From the NCBI GenBank assembly GCA_945835425.1, contig CAMAJC010000120.1, forward strand, positions 1 through 6,161: a stretch of DNA of 6,161 nt. Reading direction: 5' to 3'. This DNA comes from an uncultured Clostridia bacterium. GTDB taxonomy: Bacteria; Bacillota; Clostridia; Oscillospirales; Ruminococcaceae. The notes beneath the pieces were generated by a model. That model searched no databases. It was not told the origin of the DNA and was given only the letters and a program-made list of their open reading frames with translations. A program made the position numbers and the translations under genes. This document shows positions 1-4,776 of the stretch, piece by piece. The number at the start of each line of letters is the position of its first letter. Within the stretch, counting starts at the first letter, position 1.

Positions 1-36
1 AAAAATCCCCTCCTGAGAAATCGGGAGGGGATTTTT
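1..36 (-). terminator. intrinsic terminator of the ABC exporter operon
   Basis: Read on the minus strand, a 13-bp GC-centred stem with an A-tract before it and at least five T after it begins 9 bases past the TAA stop of the last permease gene. This is the form of a rho-independent terminator. The A-tract and T-tract mirror each other, so it may also stop a transcript arriving rightward from outside the window. Confidence 0.8.
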
Positions 37-40
37 GCGC
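1..40. repeat. 40-bp hairpin repeat, left copy
   Basis: These 40 bases are the exact reverse complement of 6109-6148. The palindromic core (1-36) has 13-bp arms (AAAAATCCCCTCC against GGAGGGGATTTTT) around a 10-base asymmetric centre, followed by GCGC. Because the centre is not self-complementary throughout, the identity of the two copies is not a by-product of palindromy. Relative to the gene that ends beside each copy, both are in the same orientation. The window starts exactly at the first A of the repeat, so its left border is not visible. Confidence 0.9.
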
Positions 41-45
41 CTATA

Positions 46-822
46 TTACGAACCGGTTGACTGATACTTTTTTATGCCCAGCCGCCAAAGCCCATAGGTC
101 GGCAGAATAAACCAAAGCGAAAGCAGTGGGCAGAGCGCGTGCAGCAGGTTTTCCGACTGGCCCATCAGCCAGAGCATCGGCCAGTACTGGAAGCATGCCA
201 GCGGAATCACAAACGTCAGAAACCGCAGCACCCCTTTCCCATAAACCGCGAAAGGATAGGCGCCGAATTCCCGCGCGCCGTCAGTAAAGATATTGATAAA
301 CTCCAGCCCTTCCAGCGTGAAAAACGCCATCGACGCGCCGCAGGTAAACAGGCAGCCGAACAGCACTGTTCCGCAGAGGATCATCAATATCAGCACGCCC
401 GCTTTCGCCGCCGTCCACTGTACACCGCACCGCGGAATCGCGTATATGAGCATGATGATGCCCTGCGCCAGCCGGGAAACCCGGTCGATCCGCAGTTTGG
501 AGCAGAGAACCAGAAACGCCGGGCTGCACGGCCGCACCAGCACCCGGTCAAATTCCCCGTTCCCGATCATCTGGGAAAATACGTCGAACCCCCGGAAAAA
601 GCACTCCGCCAGCGAAAACGCCATCAGTACGACGCTGAAAGAGAGCAGAACCTGCGAAAAACTGAAGCCCTCGACCGAATGGAACCGCTGAAACAGGAAA
701 TATATGCTGAGAAAGGCCGTAAAGCTGACTAAAAATGTGCCGATCATCCCCATAATGAAGGATTTTTTATATTGCATCCCGCTGCGGAGATGCAGGCTGA
801 GAAAATGCAGATACAGTTTCAT
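46..822 (-). CDS. ABC-2-type exporter permease, second subunit (COG3694-like)
   Basis: This is an integral membrane subunit of an ABC exporter, expected to pair with the permease encoded just upstream and with the ATPase. The 258-residue product has about six hydrophobic segments (roughly 22-44, 58-76, 115-131, 140-168, 200-216, 228-247). Between the second and third lies GEFDRVLVRP (89-98), which I recognise as typical of the COG3694/DUF990 permease family; the length fits that family. I chose the ATG at 822 because AAAGGGG lies about 7 bases upstream. A longer in-frame reading from 855 would start inside the preceding gene and adds an unconserved-looking Arg-rich lead. The gene starts 13 bases after the upstream stop, and its ribosome site abuts that TGA, suggesting translational coupling. 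The transported substrate cannot be read from the sequence. Confidence 0.87.
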   Translation of the reverse strand: MKLYLHFLSLHLRSGMQYKKSFIMGMIGTFLVSFTAFLSIYFLFQRFHSVEGFSFSQVLLSFSVVLMAFSLAECFFRGFDVFSQMIGNGEFDRVLVRPCSPAFLVLCSKLRIDRVSRLAQGIIMLIYAIPRCGVQWTAAKAGVLILMILCGTVLFGCLFTCGASMAFFTLEGLEFINIFTDGAREFGAYPFAVYGKGVLRFLTFVIPLACFQYWPMLWLMGQSENLLHALCPLLSLWFILPTYGLWRLGIKKYQSTGS

Positions 823-835
823 ATGTACACCCCTT

Positions 836-1675
836 TCAGCCGCCCTGCGCGACAACCTGCGACAGTGCCCGTTGCATCCAGAGCTTCCCGCCGATGATCA
901 TGACCATGGCCCAGAACAGCTGCAGCAGTATCGCTGTCAGCGCGTCTTTTCCGGCCAGCGTCCCGGCAAATATCTGCAGCGGCGTGCTCTCCATCCCGGC
1001 AAAGGGCAGAAGGGAAAGCACCCTTTCCACCGGCTCCGGGAAAAAGGGCAGCGGGATAATCGCGCCGGACAAAAACTCCGTCAGAGACGCCGCCAGCATC
1101 CGCAGCCCGGAAGAATCGAGGGTATAAAAGGTCGATATGTACACCAGCATACTGAACGCCGCAACGCTCAGCAGCGCCAGCCCCATCGACAGCAAAAACA
1201 GGAGAAATATTCCCGCGTCCGGCAGCCGCACCCCGTACGGCTCCGGCAAAAACGCCGCCAGCAGTAAAATCGGGACGCACCGCAGCACCGCTTTGGAGAC
1301 CCGCGTCGCCGCCGTGCGGACAAACCACATCCAGTAGAGGTCCACCGGCCTGCAAAGCTCATAAGCGACGTTGCCGCTCCGGATCAGCTCAAACGGCTCG
1401 TTTTCCATCGACCAGAGCATGAACAGCGCCAGAAAGGCCTGCTGCATCCAGATATAGCTGGACAGGCCCTGGAAATCCATCGGGAAGGAGGAGGGGTCGC
1501 TGCGGTAGAAGGCGCGGAAGAGAAGGATGGTCATGCCGCCCCAGACAAACTGGGTCGAAAGCCCTGCCAGCGCCGCTGCACGGTACTGCAAGCCGCCGAT
1601 AAAACGGATGCGGAAAAGGGTGGAGTACTGCCGGAGCGCGGCGCAGAGGCCGCTCCTTTCCTTATAATAGGGCAT
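836..1675 (-). CDS. ABC-2-type exporter permease, first subunit (COG4587-like)
   Basis: This is the membrane-spanning partner of the ATPase encoded immediately upstream. The 279-residue product has hydrophobic segments near 33-55, 72-89, 128-144, 154-184, 198-212 and 246-263. The motif GNVAYELCRP followed by VDLYWMWF (101-118) is, to my knowledge, characteristic of the COG4587 permease family, which occurs in three-gene operons with a COG4586 ATPase and a COG3694 permease. The start is the ATG at 1675, 8 bases after GGAGG. An in-frame GTG at 1684 overlaps that Shine-Dalgarno sequence and is unlikely to be used. The ribosome site directly follows the ATPase TGA stop, with 14 bases between genes. 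The two permeases differ in sequence and probably form a heterodimeric channel. Substrate is unknown. Confidence 0.87.
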   Translation of the reverse strand: MPYYKERSGLCAALRQYSTLFRIRFIGGLQYRAAALAGLSTQFVWGGMTILLFRAFYRSDPSSFPMDFQGLSSYIWMQQAFLALFMLWSMENEPFELIRSGNVAYELCRPVDLYWMWFVRTAATRVSKAVLRCVPILLLAAFLPEPYGVRLPDAGIFLLFLLSMGLALLSVAAFSMLVYISTFYTLDSSGLRMLAASLTEFLSGAIIPLPFFPEPVERVLSLLPFAGMESTPLQIFAGTLAGKDALTAILLQLFWAMVMIIGGKLWMQRALSQVVAQGG

Positions 1676-1689
1676 CGTGTCCACCTCCG

Positions 1690-2685
1690 TCAGATCCGGT
1701 ACTTGCGGTAGAGGGAGAGCACCAGCTCGTCCATCGACACGCTCTGCACCGACAGGTCAAAGAGGCTCACCTGCTCCGACAGTTTAGCGATCAGGGCCGG
1801 GACCGGCGTGATGCCGGTGTCGACCGAAAAGGTCAGATGACGCAGCCCTTCGCCCTGTGTATTGTCCGCGCCCAGGGTCACGCCTTCCGGCAGCTGCAGC
1901 GCGGCTATATCGCCCTGGCAGGCGGCGGTGACGGTGCGCATGGGGGAAAGCTCCTGTTTTAGGGTGTCCATGCTGCCGTCCAGCAGAATCTGCCCTTTGC
2001 CGATCAGGATGATCCGGCTGGTCAGGGCCTCGATATCCTGCATATCGTGGGTGGTGAGGATGACGGTGGTGCCGTGCTCGCGGTTTAGCTGCCGCACAAA
2101 ATCCCGCACGGCCAGCTTGGAGGCCGCGTCCAGGCCGATGGTCGGCTCGTCCAAAAATAATACCTTCGGCTGATGCAGCAGGGAAGCTGCGATCTCGCAG
2201 CGCATCCGCTGGCCCAGGGAAAGCTGCCGGGTCGGGGTTTTGAGGATCTGCTGCAGCGAGAGCATCTCGGTCAGCTCGGTGAGGTTTTTCCGGTAGACGT
2301 CTTCCGGCACCCGGTAGATATCCCGCAGCAGCTCGAAGGAGTCGATGACCGGCACGTCCCACCAGAGCTGGCTGCGCTGGCCGAAGACGACGCCGATCTG
2401 CCGCACATGGGCTTTTCTGTCTTTCCAGGGCGTCAGGCCGTCGATCAGACAGCTGCCGCTGTCCGGGGTTAGGATGCCGGACATGACCTTGATGGTCGAG
2501 CTTTTTCCCGCGCCGTTTGGGCCGATATAGCCGACCATTTCGCCTTCCCCGATGGTGAAGCTGATATCATGGAGAGCGTGCACCGCTTCTCTTTCCCGCC
2601 GGAAAAAAGCGTGGAACGCCTGCTTCAGACCGGCTTCCCGCCGGGCTACATAAAAGGTCTTGCTGAGGTTTTGGACTTGGATCAT
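1690..2685 (-). CDS. ABC exporter ATP-binding protein (COG4586-like)
   Basis: This cytoplasmic ATPase drives the two-permease exporter encoded downstream. The 331-residue product carries a complete nucleotide-binding domain: Walker A GPNGAGKS (55-62), Q-loop Gln103 within FGQRSQLWWD, signature LSLGQRMR (155-162), Walker B VLFLDEP (175-181) and the H-loop histidine in TTHD (His213). The FGQRSQLWW stretch is one I associate with the COG4586 subgroup. Residues after about 240 form a regulatory-type C-terminal extension common in exporter ATPases. I chose the ATG at 2685 because AAAGGAG lies 5 bases upstream and MIQVQNLSKTF is a normal N-terminus. The frame stays open to 2874, but that would add 63 residues encoded across terminator and promoter-like DNA. 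It is the first gene of the operon. All catalytic motifs are intact. Confidence 0.93.
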   Translation of the reverse strand: MIQVQNLSKTFYVARREAGLKQAFHAFFRREREAVHALHDISFTIGEGEMVGYIGPNGAGKSSTIKVMSGILTPDSGSCLIDGLTPWKDRKAHVRQIGVVFGQRSQLWWDVPVIDSFELLRDIYRVPEDVYRKNLTELTEMLSLQQILKTPTRQLSLGQRMRCEIAASLLHQPKVLFLDEPTIGLDAASKLAVRDFVRQLNREHGTTVILTTHDMQDIEALTSRIILIGKGQILLDGSMDTLKQELSPMRTVTAACQGDIAALQLPEGVTLGADNTQGEGLRHLTFSVDTGITPVPALIAKLSEQVSLFDLSVQSVSMDELVLSLYRKYRI

Positions 2686-2705
2686 TTTGACTCCTTTCTC
2701 TCCCT

Positions 2706-2740
2706 CCGGGACGCGGCGGCAGATACCGCCCGTTTCCCGG
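2706..2740 (-). promoter_or_regulatory. 5'UTR stem-loop ahead of the ABC ATPase gene
   Basis: An outer 6-bp pair (CCGGGA with TCCCGG) and an inner 5-bp pair (GGCGG with CCGCC) around a 6-base loop form a GC-rich stem-loop ending about 7 bases before the GAGAAAGGAG ribosome site. The structure is seen in the sequence; any role in mRNA stability or translation control is inference. No known riboswitch class was recognised. Confidence 0.4.
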
Positions 2741-2753
2741 AAAGGCCAATAAA

Positions 2754-2782
2754 ATAATATGAGTGGAACGGTTTCTTCGAAA
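2754..2782 (-). promoter_or_regulatory. possible promoter for the ABC exporter operon
   Basis: On the minus strand a TATTAT box (2754-2759) sits in AT-rich DNA after the second of two terminator hairpins, which would give a leader of about 60 bases. At a 17-base spacing the -35 position reads TTTCGA, only three matches to consensus, and it falls inside a small GGTTTC/GAAACC hairpin (2770-2784). It is therefore weak by sequence, and an activator or a different promoter cannot be excluded. Confidence 0.35.
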
Positions 2783-2787
2783 CCAAC

Positions 2788-2839
2788 AAAAAAGCGCGGA
2801 AACTTTTCGCCTGCATCGAATACGAAAAATTTCCGCGCT
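2788..2839 (-). terminator. second terminator-like hairpin upstream of the ABC operon
   Basis: On the minus strand AGCGCGGAAA (2830-2839) pairs perfectly with TTTCCGCGCT (2793-2802), and six further pairs form inside after one mismatch (2804-2809 with 2823-2828). The right arm runs straight into a T-tract ending at 2788. This is a good intrinsic terminator shape. It lies between the tRNA operon terminator and the ABC operon, so it may be a back-up stop for tRNA transcripts or an attenuator for read-through into the exporter genes. Confidence 0.6.
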
Positions 2840-2860
2840 GATTTGTGAAAAGGGGAAAAG

Positions 2861-2890
2861 AAAATGACCCGCAATTCTGCGAGTCATTTT
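2861..2890 (-). terminator. intrinsic terminator of the tRNA operon
   Basis: Three bases after the CCA end of tRNA-Cys, the minus strand forms a 13-bp stem: AAAATGAC with GTCATTTT, one T-G pair, then CGCA with TGCG, and a GAAT loop. A T-rich stretch (TTTTCTTTTCCCC) follows. On the plus strand the same position would be a C-A mismatch, so the structure favours leftward transcription. Confidence 0.8.
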
Positions 2891-2892
2891 CC

Positions 2893-2967
2893 TGGAGGCG
2901 TCACCCAGATTTGAACTGGGGAGTCAGGGAGTTGCAGTCCCTTGCCTTACCACTTGGCTATGACGCC
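2893..2967 (-). tRNA. tRNA-Cys (anticodon GCA)
   Basis: This is the last gene of the five-tRNA operon. The acceptor arms GGCGTCA and TGACGCC pair perfectly, the discriminator is T and CCA is encoded. The anticodon arm AGGGA-CTGCAAC-TCCCT presents GCA. The D-arm is short (GCC...GGC) and the T-loop has TTCAAAT. It begins 7 bases after tRNA-Gly. Confidence 0.97.
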
Positions 2968-2974
2968 AAAAAAA

Positions 2975-3050
2975 TGGAGCGGATTACGAGGCTCGAACTC
3001 GCTACCTCCACCTTGGCAAGGTGGCGCTCTACCAGATGAGCTAAATCCGC
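2975..3050 (-). tRNA. tRNA-Gly (anticodon GCC)
   Basis: The acceptor arms GCGGATT and AATCCGC pair fully, followed by T and an encoded CCA. The anticodon arm CCACC-TTGCCAA-GGTGG presents GCC. The D-arm (GCTC...GAGC) and the T-loop TTCGAGC are canonical. It lies 3 bases after tRNA-Phe. Confidence 0.97.
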
Positions 3051-3053
3051 AGG

Positions 3054-3129
3054 TGGTGCCTCCGGTCGGAATCGAACCAACGACACGGGGATTTTCAGTC
3101 CCCTGCTCTACCGACTGAGCTACAAAGGC
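3054..3129 (-). tRNA. tRNA-Phe (anticodon GAA)
   Basis: The acceptor arms GCCTTTG and CGGAGGC pair with two G-T wobbles, followed by A and an encoded CCA. The anticodon arm GGGGA-CTGAAAA-TCCCC presents GAA. The T-stem is GTTGG/CCGAC with loop TTCGATT. It is separated from the preceding tRNA-Asp by an unusually long spacer packed with hairpins. Confidence 0.97.
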
Positions 3130-3133
3130 ACGC

Positions 3134-3227
3134 AATATTTTAAAACCTCAACGGTTTTAAAATATTCTCAAGTTTTCTCACGAAAACTTGACGCTCTCAA
3201 CACAAGAGAGCATTTCCCCTAAAGGGA
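3134..3227 (-). repeat. cluster of hairpins in the tRNA-Asp/tRNA-Phe spacer
   Basis: This 98-base spacer (3130-3227) consists almost wholly of inverted repeats. A 14-bp perfect stem pairs 3134-3147 with 3153-3166 (5-base loop). A 10-bp stem pairs 3168-3177 with 3182-3191 and has a GTGA loop on the transcribed strand. A 6-bp GC-rich stem pairs 3193-3198 with 3206-3211. A short 4-bp stem pairs 3215-3218 with 3224-3227. On the plus strand CTCAA recurs at 3147, 3167 and 3196. None is followed by a T-tract, so they do not look like terminators. RNA-processing signals or remnants of a small repeat element are possible. Confidence 0.7.
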
Positions 3228-3304
3228 TGGCGACCCGAATGGGGCTCGAACCCACGACCTCCAGCGTGACAGGCTGGCGCTCTAACCAACTGAGCTACCG
3301 GGCC
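3228..3304 (-). tRNA. tRNA-Asp (anticodon GTC)
   Basis: The acceptor arms GGCCCGG and TCGGGTC pair with G-T wobbles, followed by G (the usual tRNA-Asp discriminator) and an encoded CCA. The anticodon arm CAGC-CTGTCAC-GCTG presents GTC. The D-arm GCTC...GAGC and T-loop TTCGAGC are canonical. It lies 3 bases after tRNA-Val. Confidence 0.97.
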
Positions 3305-3307
3305 ATA

Positions 3308-3383
3308 TGGTGGGGACAACAGGGCTCGAACCTGTGACCCTCTGCTTGTAAGGCAGATGCTCTCCCAGCTGAGCTATACCCCC
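3308..3383 (-). tRNA. tRNA-Val (anticodon TAC)
   Basis: This is the first gene of the tRNA operon, about 50 bases downstream of the predicted transcription start. The acceptor arms GGGGGTA and TGTCCCC pair with wobbles, followed by A and an encoded CCA. The anticodon arm CTGC-CTTACAA-GCAG presents TAC. The D-arm and T-loop (TTCGAGC) are canonical. Confidence 0.97.
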
Positions 3384-3439
3384 ATCAAAGGCTTTCGCTT
3401 GACTCCCGAGGCTGGCCTCGTGTCTCGCGAACAATATGT

Positions 3440-3468
3440 ATTATACACGTTTCACCCCCGTTTGTCAA
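3440..3468 (-). promoter_or_regulatory. consensus sigma-A promoter of the tRNA operon
   Basis: On the minus strand, TTGACA (3463-3468) and TATAAT (3440-3445) are both perfect matches, separated by the optimal 17 bases. Upstream of the -35 box the minus strand is rich in A and T tracts (about 3471-3490), resembling an UP element. Transcription would start near 3433, giving a leader of about 50 bases before tRNA-Val. Such a strong promoter fits a stable-RNA operon. Confidence 0.93.
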
Positions 3469-3593
3469 CCCTTTTTTGAAATTTTTTTCTGATATTTTCT
3501 GTATGCCTTTTATACCGCTATATATTGTATATCTGCCCGGATTTTTGCCGAATAAACCCCGGCATAATCTTTTGTTTTGTACATACATATTCC

Positions 3594-3622
3594 TTGATTT
3601 ATCGCGGATTATCGTGTATAAT
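3594..3622 (+). promoter_or_regulatory. sigma-A promoter of the SipW-like gene
   Basis: TTGATT (3594-3599) and a perfect TATAAT (3617-3622) are separated by 17 bases. Transcription would start near 3629, leaving about 120 bases of leader before the GTG at 3752. The position of this promoter supports the downstream start rather than the longer open frame. Confidence 0.75.
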
Positions 3623-3704
3623 AACTTTGAAAACCTTTGCTGTCCGCGGGCTTTTGCCTTATTTGCCCACCATCAGGGTTTTCTTTATCTGACAGTAATC
3701 ATCG

Positions 3705-3743
3705 GGAGGTTTTTGCCTCCTTTCGACATCAGGAAAAGAGGGA
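3705..3743 (+). promoter_or_regulatory. possible alternative RNA structures over the ribosome site
   Basis: GGAGG (3705-3709) can pair with CCTCC (3716-3720) across a 6-base loop. Part of that same right arm with the following TTTC could instead pair imperfectly with GAAAAGAGG (3733-3741), which is the ribosome-binding region of the SipW-like gene. The two pairings exclude each other. This is a reading of complementarity only; no known regulator or riboswitch class was recognised. Confidence 0.25.
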
Positions 3744-3751
3744 ACTTGTTC

Positions 3752-4630
3752 GTGCCCAAAGAAAAACCTTCGGTCGGCCGGATTCTGATCACGGCTGTCA
3801 ACCTTATTTTAATTGTCCTGCTCCTGCTTTTGTCGGCGCTCCTGGCGCTCAGCTCTTTAAAGGGCGGCACCTTTGACCTGTTCGGGAAAAGCTGGCATTA
3901 CTACCAGTCCGACGTGATGACCGGCGAGGTCGAACGGGGTGAGATGCTGGTCATCAACCGGGATTCCCCTGTGACCTTCCACCCGGACGATATCGTCGCC
4001 TTTTATGTCACCGACAGCAAGGGCAGCCGGGTCATTCAGATCGCCAGGCTCATGGCCTCGGAGGGAACGCTCTATCAGCTGACGGAAGAGACCGGCGAGT
4101 CTTTTGTCGTCGACAGCACCGAAACCGTCTTTATCGGCCGTGTAACCCGGCACAGCAAGCTCCTGGGACGGTTGGTCCAGCAGATGCAGACGTCTGACGG
4201 CCGGAAGATTTATCTCAGCTGGTCGGTCGCACTTCTGATGCTGGCCTGCGGCATAACGGTTCTTTTGCATGTCCAGAAGGAGCGCAGCCGCCCGCTGCCG
4301 GAGGATGATGCCGACGGCTATTATGATCAGGATTATTATGACGATTCCTATTACGAGGATGAAGACTATCCCGAGGAAGAGGACGGGATGCAGCTGCGGA
4401 ATATCCCGGTCAATGCGCCGCAGCAGCCCGCCTATGACTATGATTATGACGAGGGTGACGACGGCTACGAGCCTTACGACGCCTACGAGGAAGAACCGGA
4501 GGAACCGGCGCCCGGCTATGTGGACGAAGACAACATGAACCTGATTGCGGCCTCCACCGAATCGGAGGACGAGGAAGAGGTCGATTTTGAGGCGATCTTC
4601 CGCGAGATTCGCCGTCAGACCAAAGAATAA
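3752..4630 (+). CDS. SipW-like signal peptidase I homologue, apparently catalytically dead, with acidic Tyr-rich tail
   Basis: This predicted 292-residue membrane protein has a helix at about 10-34, an outer domain at 36-152, a second helix at about 153-173 and a cytoplasmic tail of about 119 residues. That topology matches SipW-type type I signal peptidases, as does the run LFGKSWHYYQSDVMTGEVERGEMLVI (given here as LFGKSWHYYQ at 43-52 then SDVMTG at 53-58), which aligns with LFG...SGSMEP. Val55 sits where the catalytic Ser is expected, and the usual HR and GDAN motifs read as Gln96-Ile97 (in VIQIARL) and ETGE (113-116). Peptidase activity is therefore doubtful. The tail is dense in Asp, Glu and Tyr (DYYDD, YDYDYDEG). 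The GTG at 3752 was chosen for GAGGG about 9 bases upstream and the promoter at 3594-3622; a TTG at 3746 is less well spaced. The role is unknown. Confidence 0.7.
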   Translation: MPKEKPSVGRILITAVNLILIVLLLLLSALLALSSLKGGTFDLFGKSWHYYQSDVMTGEVERGEMLVINRDSPVTFHPDDIVAFYVTDSKGSRVIQIARLMASEGTLYQLTEETGESFVVDSTETVFIGRVTRHSKLLGRLVQQMQTSDGRKIYLSWSVALLMLACGITVLLHVQKERSRPLPEDDADGYYDQDYYDDSYYEDEDYPEEEDGMQLRNIPVNAPQQPAYDYDYDEGDDGYEPYDAYEEEPEEPAPGYVDEDNMNLIAASTESEDEEEVDFEAIFREIRRQTKE

Positions 4631-4647
4631 TTTCCGTTTATCCATAC

Positions 4648-4683
4648 AAAACTGCAGCTTGGTGAAAGCCTGGCTGCAGTTTT
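4648..4683 (+). terminator. probable intrinsic terminator after the SipW-like gene
   Basis: Starting 17 bases after the TAA stop, AAAACTGCAGC pairs perfectly with GCTGCAGTTTT. The 14-base interior can form GGT-GAAA-GCC with a GNRA-type loop. The T-tract is only four bases long, so termination may be partial and some read-through into the phosphofructokinase gene is possible. Confidence 0.65.
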
Positions 4684-4776
4684 GCTGGTTTATGGGCATT
4701 TGCCCGTGCACATTTGCATGTTTTTATCGCAGCAAATCCATATCTTCATGATTTCCAGAAAGGGATGGTTACTCAT

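Larger units (their letters stand above)
3384..3751. other. divergent intergenic region with two promoters
   Basis: This AT-rich stretch holds no convincing gene. From left to right it contains the tRNA operon leader, with a CGAGG-CTGG-CCTCG hairpin (3407-3420) near the 5' end of tRNA-Val; the leftward tRNA promoter (3440-3468) with A/T tracts beyond it; an AT-rich core; the rightward promoter (3594-3622); and the roughly 120-base 5'UTR of the SipW-like gene. The downstream frame stays open through much of it, but the promoter lies inside that extension, so it is not coding. Confidence 0.75.

Noticed and set aside
139..732. Plus-strand frame opposite the second permease
   Set aside because: The product is rich in Gln, Arg, His and Pro, as expected for a mirror frame of membrane-protein codons. 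There is no ribosome site or motif.
2686..2874. 63-codon N-terminal extension of the ABC ATPase
   Set aside because: It runs through two terminator-like hairpins and a promoter-like region. The normal ATPase N-terminus MIQVQNLSKTF has its own AAAGGAG ribosome site.
2845..3135. Small open frames on either strand across the tRNA genes
   Set aside because: They translate tRNA sequence. Text such as HPDLNWGVRELQ or FVAQSVEQGTENPRVVGSIPT is a familiar false protein produced from tRNA genes.
3130..3227. CRISPR array or terminator in the tRNA spacer
   Set aside because: The stems differ in sequence and length, so there is no repeat-spacer periodicity, and no T-tract follows any stem.
3476..3751. 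92-codon N-terminal extension of the SipW-like protein starting at an ATG at 3476
   Set aside because: The stretch is AT-rich, overlaps the leftward tRNA promoter region and contains the rightward promoter at 3594-3622. The hydrophobic text it encodes does not resemble a signal-peptidase N-terminus, and a ribosome site and GTG exist at 3752.
3857..4711. Minus-strand frame opposite the SipW-like gene, with hydrophobic Ile/Val runs
   Set aside because: The Ile/Val runs are the complement of the GAT/GAC/TAT-rich codons of the acidic tail. It also runs through the terminator at 4648-4683, and no start signal is visible.
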